Shown: positions 1-8,575, numbered from the stretch's first letter. The stretch is DNA of 64,000 nt from Haloarcula pelagica (GCF_030127105.1 NZ_CP126163.1:124001-188000), one strand, 5' to 3'. The notes: generated from the letters alone by a model not told the origin. Translations and numbers: made by a program.

Positions 1-453
1 GTAGGCGTGCTCGTGCTCTTCGGCGCCGGTCTGATCGTACTCCATGAAGAACCGTCGCCACGCGGTCGCTGATCCGCTTACACTGAGCGTCCAGTGAGGT
101 GGGTCGTCCGACGTTGACGATGGCCGTTCGTAGTGTTCCGAGAGCTGGTCGAACAGCCGGTCGACGATGTCGCCCTTCCAGACCGTGGGACGGTGCGGAT
201 CGAAATCCGGAGCGATGAGGTCGGTCCACTCGCTGTAGGATTGGATCTTGTGGGAGAGCGAGAGTCGAATTTCCTGTGTCTCCAGGGCGTCGGTGTGCTC
301 CCAATCGCCGACCCGGCGGAATCGCTCTGCAACGCCGCGGGCGTCGATGGTCAGGGAGGGGAACGCTTCGTCCCCAGTCGTCGACGTCGCCTTGTCGGTG
401 TCCTGCTCGTCTGCGTCCTCTGCTGGCAGTGTTGGTTGGTCTTGTGTCGACAT
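1..453 (-). CDS. Hypothetical plasmid protein, N-terminal 151 residues, cut by window edge
   Basis: The reading frame is open from an ATG at 451-453 down to base 1, so only the N-terminal part is present. The protein starts MSTQDQPTLPAEDADEQD, has an acidic low-complexity N-terminus, and then a globular part with many Trp, Arg and Asp residues (for example VGDWEHTDALETQEIRLSL). I do not recognise a family. A leader hairpin of the block-wide type lies upstream at 483-511 (long class, about 58 bases between TTTTCTG and ATG), which ties the gene to the same regulatory group as its neighbours. Confidence 0.75.
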   Translation of the reverse strand, partial: MSTQDQPTLPAEDADEQDTDKATSTTGDEAFPSLTIDARGVAERFRRVGDWEHTDALETQEIRLSLSHKIQSYSEWTDLIAPDFDPHRPTVWKGDIVDRLFDQLSEHYERPSSTSDDPPHWTLSVSGSATAWRRFFMEYDQTGAEEHEHAY

Positions 454-482
454 AGTTCTCTGACGGGCCGCTCTCTCTGGAA

Positions 483-511
483 CGCCCCTCACCCACTAGG
501 GGCGCAGAAAA
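483..511 (-). promoter_or_regulatory. Leader hairpin, long class
   Basis: On the minus strand this reads TTTTCTG, then CGCCCC / GGGGCG arms around a loop holding GGGTGA. The sequence between hairpin and ATG (CCAGAGAGAGCG and on) is also shared with other long-class copies at 7179, 23650 and 27830. Confidence 0.7.
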
Positions 512-543
512 CCGCTGTCGACAGCCAGCGGACGAAAGAGGAT

Positions 544-1380
544 CTAAAGCCCGTGGGCTTCCATCTCCTGGTCAGCTATCGCCTCGGCCTCGAAGGTCAG
601 CAGGTGCGACCGGAGACGGGCGTGAGCACTGTCGGCATCGCTGGAAACGCAGAAGCGGTTCGGCTGGGCATCCCGCGGATTGCCCCCGCTGTCGATCCAC
701 TCCTGTAGCGTAAACTCTCGTGCTTCCCGGTCGCCGTCAGCGGTTTCGAAGACGGCTGCGACCGACGGCGTATCGTGGTTCTGAGCGACGTATGCGACCT
801 CGACGGCGTCGTGGCTGGCATCGAAGCGCTCCCAGCCGTCGACCTCGGCAGGCGGGTCCTCGGCAAACTGCTGGATCTCGCGTCGGACCAGTTCGTCCTC
901 GGCGGCCTCGCGCCAGGCCTGCTCGATATCTTCGAGTTGGGACTGCTCGATGTCTTCGAGGACCTCAGCGTGGACGCAGTCGCCCGCCCAGGCCAGCACT
1001 GTCTGGGCTTTCTGGTAAACTACCTCCGGTTCGCCCGCCAACTGGCCGATGTTCCGCTCTCGGGGCGTCATCGAGAACACCTGGTACCGCCAGAAGCCGG
1101 GGTCATCTTCACGGTCCTCGTCGCGATCGGGCGCCCACTCCTCCATCGAGGTCCGGATGTCCTCGTGGTGGTGGAACCCGGTTCGGAAGCCAGCGGCACA
1201 GAGAATCCGTTCGGCGAGGTCGATGGCACGTTCCTGGTCGTCGGCAGGCACCTCGTCGGGGCGCTCGACGTCGACGTGGAATGGGAGTCCGACGTCGCTC
1301 GCGATGGCTCGCTGGAAGTCGGGTTCGAGCGGGAAGTCGTCGAGGAAGTACGGTTCGATCGGGGTGTCAGTCGTCTCCAT
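544..1380 (-). CDS. Hypothetical acidic plasmid protein (278 aa)
   Basis: The protein begins METTDTPIEPYFLDDFPLEP and is strongly acidic throughout. Residues about 45-75 (QERAIDLAERILCAAGF) and 120-190 look helical and rich in Glu and Gln, including the near-repeat LEDIEQSQLEDIEQ. There is no signal peptide, membrane segment or catalytic motif that I recognise. It is a single gene preceded by a leader hairpin at 1389-1415, and lies downstream of an insertion-interrupted gene on the same strand. Function unknown; most likely an accessory replicon protein found mainly in haloarchaeal plasmids. Confidence 0.7.
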   Translation of the reverse strand: METTDTPIEPYFLDDFPLEPDFQRAIASDVGLPFHVDVERPDEVPADDQERAIDLAERILCAAGFRTGFHHHEDIRTSMEEWAPDRDEDREDDPGFWRYQVFSMTPRERNIGQLAGEPEVVYQKAQTVLAWAGDCVHAEVLEDIEQSQLEDIEQAWREAAEDELVRREIQQFAEDPPAEVDGWERFDASHDAVEVAYVAQNHDTPSVAAVFETADGDREAREFTLQEWIDSGGNPRDAQPNRFCVSSDADSAHARLRSHLLTFEAEAIADQEMEAHGL

Positions 1381-1388
1381 TTTTCGAA

Positions 1389-1415
1389 GCCTCCACCCCG
1401 TGAGGCGACAGAAAA
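1389..1415 (-). promoter_or_regulatory. Leader hairpin with GCCTC/GAGGC stem
   Basis: Minus strand: TTTTCTG, TC, then arms GCCTC and GAGGC around the loop ACGGGGTG, nine bases before the ATG at 1380. The stem differs from the CCTC/GAGG and CGCCCC/GGGGCG copies but pairs fully. Confidence 0.7.
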
Positions 1416-1724
1416 TTGACGCTGGTGTCAGCTGGATCTAGAGGTACTGGTCGACAGTCTCGCCGTGCTTCATTTCGAGGATATCCCAGTCGACGGCTTC
1501 CTCGTACTCGGTGCGGATCTCGCCGTCGACGAGCATATCGTCGACGAAGGCGTCGACCTGAGTCTCAACGGGGGCGTCCTGCAGACAGCGCTCCTTGGCG
1601 GTGAACCGGATGCCGCAGAAGGTCCGGTCGTCGGCTGCAAGCTGCCAGAGCAGGAGTTTGCGGTTGCCATGACATCCTCCCCGTCGTGAACGACGGGGTT
1701 TCCTCCGTGAGAGTCTCAGCCGGT

Positions 1725-3074
1725 CTAAGACTCGCCGGAAGCAACATTCCCGTTGTGGTGGACGGTACTCGGGTCTGTGCGCTGTTCTTTGGGACTTTCC
1801 CTCGCGGGAGAGCGTGGTGACTCCGACCAGTTGTGGTCGTCCCACTCGAACCGCACGGGCCGTGCCATCGGCCTGACTGCTTTCTCTGTGTGCCGCTTCA
1901 GAAACGTTTCTGACGCCGTAAGGTCGGCGTGTCCCTCGAACCCACACGGGCAGGTGAGCGTGTCTTGATGCCGTGTCGTCCGGTCTGTGCCGCCACACTG
2001 CGGGCACTCTTGACTGGTCCACGCTTCCGACCGGACTTCGACCGAGATACCGTATTCCTCGGCGGTACAGACCAGTCGCTCGGTGAATTGCTTGAACGCC
2101 CAGAAGTTGTGCGTTTTCGCGTTGGTTTCGACCGACCAGTGTGTTTCGAGTACGTCGGTCAAGCCACCGATATACACCGTATCGACACCTTCGGCGTACA
2201 GTCGGTCCAGCAGGTCACGACACAGTGCTTCTTGGGCGTGGTTGCGGCGACGGGTCCGCTTCCGATACAGTCGCCGGATACGGTTGCTACTGTATCGGCC
2301 TTCCCGTAGCTTGGACTGTAACCGGGCGATTTCTCGCGTCGTCTGCCGGAAACGGTCGAATAACTTGCGGCCTTCGTACAGGTATTTCTCGCCGGTCGTC
2401 GTGGTACAGGCAACGAGATTGTTTGCACCAATGTCCAGAGCGGCCATCTCGTCGGCCAGTGGAGTATCCCGTGCATCGTCAGAAACAGTCACGGGTTGCG
2501 AAGCTCGGAAGGTGCTGTCAGTCTCGTCGTACCACAGGTCCAACCGGCCCTGCTTCTCGTAGTCGGGCCAATTCGGGTCGCCAGCGATTTCGAGGCGGAG
2601 ACGCCCAGTATGGTCGTATCGGTCTTTCAACTCGCTCCCGACCAGTATCTCAAGCCGGGACCGCTCGCCCCATTCGACAGTGTACGATGTGTTTCGAATG
2701 ACGGTTTTGAGAACACGTCCATCATCCTCGTTGCCACGGAATCCCGGCGGTTCCGGGTGTTCCGTAACCGACGTGCTCGACTCGTCGTGGTACTTGTTCT
2801 TCGTATCGAAGAACCCGCGCCAGGCTTCACTGTTTTTGCGAATGACCTGTTGAGCGGTGGACGCACCAAGCACGCCTTTGTATTTGCCTTCGAGACTGCC
2901 CGTATCGGCGTCCCACACGTCCTCGCCCTCGAAGCCGCCCTTGTCGTTGTATCGCATGAGGCGCTGATAGTTAACTTCGTTCCAGAGAGCGGCGGAAGCG
3001 TCCAACAGGTCCCGTAGCAGTTGCTCACCATCGTCGGAGAGCGGTCGCACGGCGAACGTGTTGGTACGCTTCAT
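1725..3074 (-). CDS. tnpB: TnpB-family RNA-guided nuclease-like protein
   Basis: 449 residues, in the usual TnpB range. The RuvC-I aspartate is in [12 protein letters not shown], a zinc finger is formed by CPQCGGTDR and CPCGFEGH, and the RuvC-III aspartate is in GHADLTASE. At the usual place of the RuvC-II glutamate (normally xxxEDL) the sequence reads VYIGGLTDV, so the catalytic Glu seems replaced by Gly. TnpB of IS605 elements is an omega-RNA-guided DNA endonuclease; with this change the protein may be inactive as a nuclease, or may act as a DNA binder. It sits in an element that interrupted a small gene. Confidence 0.85.
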   Translation of the reverse strand: MKRTNTFAVRPLSDDGEQLLRDLLDASAALWNEVNYQRLMRYNDKGGFEGEDVWDADTGSLEGKYKGVLGASTAQQVIRKNSEAWRGFFDTKNKYHDESSTSVTEHPEPPGFRGNEDDGRVLKTVIRNTSYTVEWGERSRLEILVGSELKDRYDHTGRLRLEIAGDPNWPDYEKQGRLDLWYDETDSTFRASQPVTVSDDARDTPLADEMAALDIGANNLVACTTTTGEKYLYEGRKLFDRFRQTTREIARLQSKLREGRYSSNRIRRLYRKRTRRRNHAQEALCRDLLDRLYAEGVDTVYIGGLTDVLETHWSVETNAKTHNFWAFKQFTERLVCTAEEYGISVEVRSEAWTSQECPQCGGTDRTTRHQDTLTCPCGFEGHADLTASETFLKRHTEKAVRPMARPVRFEWDDHNWSESPRSPARESPKEQRTDPSTVHHNGNVASGES

Positions 3075-3121
3075 GCCACAATCGTTTTAACGACTCTCCG
3101 TCAAATAAGTCTTGTGAGACA

Positions 3122-3265
3122 ATGCGACCAGCAATAGATATTTCGCATGGACTACACGGACGGGTGAAAGACTACGCCGAAGCAAACGACCTGTCGCTCG
3201 ATGAGGCGTATATCGAGGTTCTGGAAACGGGACTCGAAACGTTGGAGACTCAAGACCAGCAGTAA
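3122..3265 (+). CDS. Small 47-residue ORF inside the IS element, divergent from tnpB
   Basis: ATG at 3122 gives MRPAIDISHGLHGRVKDYAE followed by an acidic helix-rich tail ending TLETQDQQ, stop at 3263-3265. It starts 47 bases upstream of the tnpB start on the opposite strand and lies wholly inside the element. The pattern of an N-terminal strand followed by helices resembles a short ribbon-helix-helix protein, which could repress the shared promoter region. The second IS1341 element at 48.2 kb lacks it. Coding is supported by haloarchaeal codon use and a clean start/stop, but the ORF is short. Confidence 0.55.
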   Translation: MRPAIDISHGLHGRVKDYAEANDLSLDEAYIEVLETGLETLETQDQQ

Positions 3266-3433
3266 CGGGGCGGTTTCTCACCAGAGCTTACGCGATTCAC
3301 GCCCGCCCTGTTCGGTCCTCGGTTCCGACTTGCGGTCGGAACACTCGTCCCTCACAGGAAGGGCGGGACTCTCTCGCTGTCACAGGTAGCCAGTTCTTCG
3401 AGCAGTGCTTCGTCGTCTGTCGTAGTGTTCACT

Positions 3434-3468
3434 GGTGGAGTCCTCCACCTTTCTGGGGGCGCAGAAAA
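3434..3468 (-). promoter_or_regulatory. Leader element of the interrupted gene (divergent copy)
   Basis: Minus strand: TTTTCTGCGCCCCCAG, then AAAGGTGGAGG and a perfect hairpin GGTGGAG-GA-CTCCACC just before the GTG start at 3434. It keeps the TTTTCTG and SD-like parts but has a different fold from the other copies. Confidence 0.5.
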
Positions 3469-3817
3469 CCGCCGACTCCCCCAACCGGCTGTCGCCGACG
3501 GGATTTTGGCTGCGCTCGCCTGTCCCGGTGGCCTCCCATCACGGTCTCCTCCCGACACCACGATGGGGATCAGGTTTCGGCGTTGGGATCTGCCGGTGTG
3601 TGCTCAGATACCTACTTTGATAAACCCTCAGCTGATGAAAGATTTCAACAGTCCAGCTGAATAGAGAGCGAGACTCAGTCACACGTTCGTCACACGGCAC
3701 TTCTGGATCGAATCGCTCAGTACAGCGCGCTAATCGAGCGTTATATACTCTTTTCAGTACTGACCGGGGTCATGCCAGCGACTGAGAATTATATAGGCTT
3801 GCCTCGATGTCCCCGCT

Positions 3818-4279
3818 ATGGAGGATTACACACTCGACGACGTGGACCGGGGAATCCTGTTCACCTTGCAACGGGACGCCCGCAACACGACCATCGACGA
3901 GATCGCCGGTGAGGTCGATGTCTCGCCCAGTACCGTCCGGAACCGGATCGACCAGATGGAGGAGGCGGGCGTCATCGAGGGCTATTACCCGAAGATCGAC
4001 TACGAACGTGCGAACTTCCCGCTCCACGTCATGTTCGTCTGTAGCGCCCCGCCCGAACAGCGCGAGGAACTGGCTGCAAAAGCACTGGAGGCTCGCGGCG
4101 TCGTCGACGTCAGGGAGATGCTCACGGGCAAGCGCAACCTCTACGTCGAGGTGGTCGCCACGGACACGCGCGATCTCACCGCCATCACGAACGAACTCTC
4201 GGGACTGGGGTTCGACGTCGAATCCTCCGAGATCATCACGAGCCATTCGGTCCGCCCCTGGGGCGAGTTCGAGTTCTGA
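3818..4279 (+). CDS. Lrp/AsnC-family transcriptional regulator
   Basis: 153 residues. The N-terminal half is an AsnC-type winged helix (LDDVDRGILFTLQRDARNTT, then STVRNRIDQMEEAGVIEGY). The C-terminal half (residues about 68-150) has the alternating strands of a RAM ligand-binding domain (LYVEVVATDTRDLTAITNEL). The length is normal for the family. It is not next to an obvious metabolic gene; it opens a run of four plus-strand regulatory genes. AT-rich sequence at 3744-3796 (TTATATACTC and ATTATATAGG) supplies likely TATA boxes. The ligand is unknown. Confidence 0.85.
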   Translation: MEDYTLDDVDRGILFTLQRDARNTTIDEIAGEVDVSPSTVRNRIDQMEEAGVIEGYYPKIDYERANFPLHVMFVCSAPPEQREELAAKALEARGVVDVREMLTGKRNLYVEVVATDTRDLTAITNELSGLGFDVESSEIITSHSVRPWGEFEF

Positions 4280-4463
4280 CCGCCCGCACCACGGTGTGAC
4301 GAACCGGTACCCAGGTGGTATCCAATTTTCGCAACTCTAACGGTGATTTCCGTAGATTTCGCAACCTACTAGCTGTGAGACACACAACACTTTTGCGCTT
4401 CTCACGATTCTGGGTGCTTGAGGGACGAAACGGGTCAGCCATCGGCGCTTACCCGGGATCATC

Positions 4464-4826
4464 ATGAGCAACACCAGCACCACCACATCGGGCTCTGCAG
4501 ACCAGACCCCGACCGAACCGGAGGTAGACCGCGTCTCCGATGCATTGCGCCATGGGGACCGCCGCCACATCCTGCTGACTATCGCCGACGCCGAGCTGGC
4601 CGACGAAGAGAGACTCTCCCTCCAAGAACTTGACCTCGACAGCACGGACCGTCCCGCAGTGGAACTCGTCCACAGACACCTCCCAAAACTCGCCGAGGCG
4701 GGCTACATCGAGTGGGACCGAGAGATGGGGACGATCACGCGAGGCCCGAACTACGACGAGGTCGGGCCACTCCTGCAGTTGATACAGAACCACAGCGACG
4801 AACTGCCGGGAGAGTGGTCGCTCTAA
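4464..4826 (+). CDS. Winged-helix protein of the haloarchaeal DUF7344 type
   Basis: 120 residues. After an acidic, Thr-rich N-terminus the sequence VDRVSDALRHGDRRHILLTI begins a winged helix, with the recognition part in AVELVHRHLPKLAEAGYIEW and a wing in DREMGTITRGPNYDEV. This pattern (R.RH.L, H.HLPKL...G.I.WD) is typical of small haloarchaeal wHTH proteins that sit next to bat-type and HalOD1 genes, as here. Probably a sensory or regulatory adaptor; target genes cannot be told from the sequence. Confidence 0.75.
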   Translation: MSNTSTTTSGSADQTPTEPEVDRVSDALRHGDRRHILLTIADAELADEERLSLQELDLDSTDRPAVELVHRHLPKLAEAGYIEWDREMGTITRGPNYDEVGPLLQLIQNHSDELPGEWSL

Positions 4827-4894
4827 CGCCCCACGTTCACGAGAGAGCAGTCGTGAGCTACGACCGACGGTCACAGGAACTGATCTAAGAGAGG

Positions 4895-5572
4895 ATGGTC
4901 TCGACGATCACCGACGTTCGGGTGCCCGCCGATGCGTTCCCACTGGGACAGATCCTGCAGGAGTACCCAGACATCGAGATCGAATTAGTGCGCATCGTAC
5001 CGACAGATCAGGGAGTGATTCCGCTGTTCTGGATCACATCCGACCGGGAATCAGAGATCAAAGCGACGCTCCGGGCGGATCCACTCGTCGAACGTCTCGA
5101 CGAACTGACCCGGATGCCCGACCGCGTTCTCCTGTCGGTCAACTGGAGCCCGGACATCGATGCGCTGGTCGGGACACTCATCGATCTGGGCGTCGTGATA
5201 CTGAGTGCTGAAGGGACAGCAAATTTCTGGGAGTTTCGGCTCCAGTTCGCGGATCGTGACCAGTTGTCGGCATTTCGCCGACAGTGTGCCACGCACGACG
5301 TTCCAGTCGAATTACTGCGAGTGTACAATCCAACACTGCCGACTGATCAGGGACCACTGACCCCAGAGCAACGGGAGGCTCTGGAGCTGGCCTACGAACA
5401 CGGATTCTGGGATATCCCGCGTGGCGTGACGCAAACTGAACTCGCCACGCTCGCTGGGATTAGCGACAATTCGATGTCACAGCGCCTCCGACGTGGAATC
5501 AGGGTCGCTGTCTCTGAACTCCTCTACGGGACCACCACCGACTCGCCGAGTGGAGACAGCGAGGGAGAATAA
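4895..5572 (+). CDS. bat-type helix-turn-helix transcriptional regulator
   Basis: 225 residues. The C-terminus (LTPEQREALELAYEHGFWDI, then GVTQTELATLAGISDNSMSQ) is the HTH_10 domain named after the bacterio-opsin activator Bat. The N-terminal 150 residues form a mixed alpha/beta sensor-like domain without PAS or GAF motifs that I can name. Such proteins are abundant in haloarchaea and usually act as activators. It lies 68 bases after the winged-helix gene on the same strand and is followed by a HalOD1 gene. Confidence 0.85.
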   Translation: MVSTITDVRVPADAFPLGQILQEYPDIEIELVRIVPTDQGVIPLFWITSDRESEIKATLRADPLVERLDELTRMPDRVLLSVNWSPDIDALVGTLIDLGVVILSAEGTANFWEFRLQFADRDQLSAFRRQCATHDVPVELLRVYNPTLPTDQGPLTPEQREALELAYEHGFWDIPRGVTQTELATLAGISDNSMSQRLRRGIRVAVSELLYGTTTDSPSGDSEGE

Positions 5573-5708
5573 TATAGCGTCTCGATATCGAGAGTAGGCC
5601 ATTTCACAGAAGTCGTCGTATTGACGAATCAATGATAACCGGGCGCATCCAGGCCGCAGGTGTCATCCCCTATCCAAGACCGAGGATCGTCCCTCGCCGG
5701 TGATTCAA

Positions 5709-6179
5709 ATGAGTTCTGAGCAACCCAACCCGTTCGACGAACACGCAGAACACGTGTCGTACGCGACCCACGACTGGAGCGACGAGTGGCCCATCTCTGG
5801 GACAGTCGTCGACGCGATTGCACACCACTGCGGTACCGACCCGATCGATCTCGCTCCGCTGTACCGCCACGTCGATGTGGACGCTCTGGATCAGTTGGTC
5901 ACCTCCTCCGCTGACTCGTCTCGTCCAGAGGGGCACTGTCGGATAACCTTCGACTACGATGGCGACGAGGTCACGGTCACCCACGACGGTGAGGTGACTG
6001 TTCGCACTGGCGGTGTCGCACCAGACCAGGATGGCATTGACGAGGCGACCTTCGAGAGAGAACTGGCCCGTCTCGTCCGGGCAGCGGCGGCGAACGGTGT
6101 CGACGTCAGTGGTGCCTGGCCTGTTCGGGACGAGACCCCTTCGCAGAACTGGCGAATCGAGATAATCGCTGGCCGGTGA
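5709..6179 (+). CDS. HalOD1 output-domain protein
   Basis: 156 residues from the ATG at 5709 (MSSEQPNPFDEHAEH). Residues about 28-105 fit the HalOD1 output domain: ISGTVVDAIAHHCGTDPIDL followed by APLYRHVDVDALDQLV and the strand pair GHCRITFDYDGDEVTV. The domain is found in haloarchaeal signalling proteins and as stand-alone proteins; its biochemical role is unknown. The C-terminal 50 residues are not recognised. A GTG at 5700 could add three residues. Confidence 0.8.
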   Translation: MSSEQPNPFDEHAEHVSYATHDWSDEWPISGTVVDAIAHHCGTDPIDLAPLYRHVDVDALDQLVTSSADSSRPEGHCRITFDYDGDEVTVTHDGEVTVRTGGVAPDQDGIDEATFERELARLVRAAAANGVDVSGAWPVRDETPSQNWRIEIIAGR

Positions 6180-6911
6180 CTTAGTACTGGATGCGGATAC
6201 TATCCGAACCGAATCTCGGGTAGAGAGATATCGATTCGACTATCTGAGGGTAGATACGCAACAGCACCGTCATCATGATCTATGAACCGTTGGTTTCCGA
6301 TTCGAGGGCAGGATACGATTCGTAGACCTTCTCCATGGCCGATACTGAAACTGACAGACACCACGCGGGCGGACAAGACACTGGCGCATACGGGCCTAAG
6401 TCAGCTACCCACCGGCCGCTGATCTAGAAACTGGAAACCAGTTCGTTAAAGCTGGGACAATAACTGGGGTTTGAATTTCAGACATATTGAAAATAGACTA
6501 TTATTTACTAGTACCATACAAATTGACGGGACGCGGAGACAGCTACACAGAGCGATTCAGAACTCGATACGGATTCCCGCGTCCCTCCCTCTCTGGGAGG
6601 AACAGTCACGTTCCGCCATCTGGAGTAGCCGGTTGAGGTCGGAGCCTCCACCGCTGACGATGACTGATCGGCTGGCTTCCTAAACCACACGATGGCGACA
6701 GGATTAGTACAGATCTTTCACACGGCGTGACGAAACTTTGATTATTCCGATTGCCTCGGGCACCGGGAGCACAGGCGGGGCCTCCCCTGCTATGCTACGG
6801 TGCGTTCTCGTATCGAAGCCGCAGCGAGCTCCTGTCGGAGCCGGTTGGCCCCTTCAAGCGAGCGGTGGGTTTTGTTTCTAATTCCTAGCATAAAAAATCT
6901 ACTAGGACTTC
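6180..6911. other. Intergenic stretch without a convincing gene
   Basis: About 730 bases. Only short frames without haloarchaeal codon bias are present. At about 6585-6612 there is a weak resemblance to the block-wide leader (minus strand CTGTTCCTCCCAGAGAGG) but the T-run and downstream ORF are missing. Likely decayed sequence. Confidence 0.5.
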
Positions 6912-7148
6912 TCAGGAATCCGCCTTGTCGGGCTGAATATCACGGAGTCGGTCGCTGATCTCGTCGTCGTACTCAGCGAGCAATTTGTAGAACTCGTCGA
7001 TGGTCTCTTCGGCAGTCTCGCCCTTCGCTTTGATGGTGACCTGGTCCTCGTCACGGGTTCCAGTACCGCGTTTGAGCCGGGCTTCCATGCTGGTCCCGAT
7101 ATCTGTTCGCTCGATACGCTCGACGTCGGCTGAAGTGTCGTCTGACAT
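6912..7148 (-). CDS. Small plasmid protein (78 aa, DUF7389-like)
   Basis: MSDDTSADVERIERTDIGTS then a central ARLKRGTGTRDEDQVTIKAK and a helical tail (AEETIDEFYKLLAEYDDEIS). The pattern 'R.DIG....LKRGTGTRDQD....KGKG.....A' matches a small protein common on haloarchaeal plasmids; the central basic loop may bind nucleic acid, but this is a guess. Own leader hairpin at 7179-7208. The next gene upstream is the methylase-like gene. Confidence 0.75.
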   Translation of the reverse strand: MSDDTSADVERIERTDIGTSMEARLKRGTGTRDEDQVTIKAKGETAEETIDEFYKLLAEYDDEISDRLRDIQPDKADS

Positions 7149-7178
7149 GGTTTTGTGTCGGGAACGCTCTCTCTGGAA

Positions 7179-7208
7179 CGCCCCTCACCCCGCTGGGGGC
7201 GCAGAAAA
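7179..7208 (-). promoter_or_regulatory. Leader hairpin, long class
   Basis: Minus strand TTTTCTG, arms CGCCCC and GGGGCG, loop with GGGGTGA, then the shared spacer TTCCAGAGAGAGCGTTCCCG and the ATG at 7148. Almost identical to 23650-23679. Confidence 0.8.
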
Positions 7209-7214
7209 GTACGG

Positions 7215-8039
7215 TCAGTGGTCGCTGTCGAAGGCTAGCAACGACGCCTGCTCGCCGCCAGATAGCGTTGAGACGGACACCGACCTGCTCTCCTCCTGGC
7301 GCTCTGAGTCCTGTCCTGCGTCGTCTGGGGCGACCTCCTCGGCCGTGTTCTCGAACGCCGAGGTGAGCGACTCCCGGAGGTCCTCGACCTCGTCTTTGTC
7401 GAGTTCGCGAACGCTCCCGCCCATCGGCGAGTGGGATGTCTGCCAGGCTCGTTGGTACTCGACGGTCAGCGAGTCGCCCTGGACGATGTAGGCGTCGAGA
7501 TTGAAGAAACAGCAGTTCAGCGCTGCCATTTTCGCACAGAGCGGGTCCTTATCCTGGCCGACAAACAGCGCTTCCGGATGGCGCCGACCGCCGACCAGAA
7601 GCATCCGCCCGCTCCCGCAGGCCGGATCGAGGACTGTCTGTCGACCACCGGTTTCGTTGTCGTCGACGATTCCGGAGATCTCGGCCATCATCTCGCACAC
7701 AGAGTGTGGAGTGAAGTGCTGGCCGAATGCGTCGCTGGACATCCCGTACTCCTCGTAGACGGCGCCAAGAACATCAGCGTCGGTCTCTGCCATGCGCTCC
7801 TGGAGCTGGCCGAACGCCGTGGCGAAGAGGTCGGCCGAGCGCTGCCCCTCGGGCTGGTCCAGGTCGGCCCTATCGCGATAGCCCTCGAGAATCTCCAAGT
7901 AGGGCTCGTCCCGGCGCTGGAGCGCGAACAGCATCAACTCGACCCAGTCGCGGAAAACGGTATGGGCGCTGTGGCCGCGCTGGCGGATCTGTTCGAGCGT
8001 CGCAACGAGGTCGTCGACGTCGACGTGTGGAGAAGCCAT
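7215..8039 (-). CDS. N6-adenine DNA methylase-like protein lacking the NPPY/F motif
   Basis: 274 residues. Residues about 100-125 (YEEYGMSSDAFGQHFTPHSV) match the region before the methyltransferase fold of HsdM-type enzymes, and LDPACGSGRMLL at about 138-149 is SAM-binding motif I. VGQDKDPLCAKMAALNCCF fits motif II. After QGDSLTVEY the catalytic NPPY/NPPF motif should follow, but the protein turns into an acidic linker and ends without it. So the SAM pocket seems present while the catalytic loop is absent. It could be a regulatory or decoy methylase-like protein. Leader hairpin immediately upstream. Confidence 0.8.
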   Translation of the reverse strand: MASPHVDVDDLVATLEQIRQRGHSAHTVFRDWVELMLFALQRRDEPYLEILEGYRDRADLDQPEGQRSADLFATAFGQLQERMAETDADVLGAVYEEYGMSSDAFGQHFTPHSVCEMMAEISGIVDDNETGGRQTVLDPACGSGRMLLVGGRRHPEALFVGQDKDPLCAKMAALNCCFFNLDAYIVQGDSLTVEYQRAWQTSHSPMGGSVRELDKDEVEDLRESLTSAFENTAEEVAPDDAGQDSERQEESRSVSVSTLSGGEQASLLAFDSDH

Positions 8040-8067
8040 CCTCTCACCCCTCTGGAGGAACAGAAAA
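8040..8067 (-). promoter_or_regulatory. Leader hairpin, short class
   Basis: Minus strand TTTTCTGTT, CCTC, loop CAGAGGGGTGA, GAGG, then ATG at once. The SD-like GGTGA lies in the loop, 28 bases from T-run to start codon. Confidence 0.8.
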
Positions 8068-8122
8068 CGGGGGAGTACTGCGTCTTAACCAACAATCCCA
8101 CGGCGACCCGGCTCAGCGTTGG

Positions 8123-8575
8123 TTAAGAGCAGCGACCGAGGTCGTACAGGTTAGCCAACAGGCGCTGGAACAGTTGCTGGTCTGTCGGCCCAACAGGATC
8201 GAGTTTCTCGGGACGTTTGGCGAGCACACTGGCGAAGTCCTTGTCGGGCACCCAGCCACTCGATCGCTTCGTCGCGTCCCACTCCTGGACGATGGCCTGT
8301 GTAGCGTTCTCGGTGACGTAGACGGCTCGAATCGCTGGCCGCTCGCGCAACGGCGCCCCGGTGACTTTCCGGCTGCCGGGTTTGACTTTCCACTCCAGCA
8401 AGAGCCCGGCGCGAACCTGGACTGCATACACGGGCACTTGCTCTGGACCGGGCGACTCGCGACGGCCGCCGTCGGCCCAGGATTGCGGCAGTGGTTCGGG
8501 ATCTGACTCGTCTTTCCAGCGCCACGTTCGTTTTTTGCTCGCGTTCCGTGAACTGGATGTGTAGGCACTTCCCAT
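8123..8575 (-). CDS. Hypothetical plasmid protein (150 aa)
   Basis: Begins MGSAYTSSSRNASKKRTWRW, a basic start, then a central strand-rich region (PVYAVQVRAGLLLEWKVKPG and AIRAVYVTENATQAIVQEWD) and a helical end (QQLFQRLLANLYDLGRCS). No family recognised. It is divergent from the SWIM gene at 8682, and its leader hairpin at 8581-8609 has a stem of its own. Confidence 0.7.
   Translation of the reverse strand: MGSAYTSSSRNASKKRTWRWKDESDPEPLPQSWADGGRRESPGPEQVPVYAVQVRAGLLLEWKVKPGSRKVTGAPLRERPAIRAVYVTENATQAIVQEWDATKRSSGWVPDKDFASVLAKRPEKLDPVGPTDQQLFQRLLANLYDLGRCS

Larger units (their letters stand above)
1668..3380 (-). mobile_element. IS1341-type (IS200/IS605 group) element, tnpB only
   Basis: Contains tnpB at 1725-3074 and no tnpA. 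The 3' end has a GC hairpin (CCCGTCGTGAACGACGGG, 1679-1696) as expected for the right end and guide-RNA region of this family. The 5' end at about 3285-3380 is nearly the same as 49618-49715 before another tnpB in this window, which fixes the left end. No target duplication is visible, as expected for this family. Ends are accurate to a few bases. Confidence 0.75.
1438..3434 (-). pseudogene. Small acidic plasmid gene split by an IS1341-type insertion
   Basis: The 5' part runs from a GTG at 3434 (VNTTTDDEALLEELATC) to about 3381. The 3' part runs from about 1667 to the stop at 1438 (GNRKLLLWQLAADDRTF and on, ending KHGETVDQYL). Joining the two sides restores one open frame (ELATC-GNRKLLLWQL) of roughly 93 residues. 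The intervening 1.7 kb is the tnpB element, so the gene was broken by that insertion. Its own leader element survives at 3434-3468. Family unknown; it belonged to the leader-marked accessory block. Confidence 0.75.

Noticed and set aside
720-1403. Long Arg-rich plus-strand frames over the 544-1380 gene
   Set aside because: Highly basic, Arg/Pro-rich product without start signals, opposite an acidic protein with a leader hairpin; typical of antisense shadows in haloarchaea.
6585-6612. Sixteenth copy of the leader element
   Set aside because: It resembles the short class (CTGTTCCTCC) but lacks TTTT, the SD-like loop is altered and no ORF follows.
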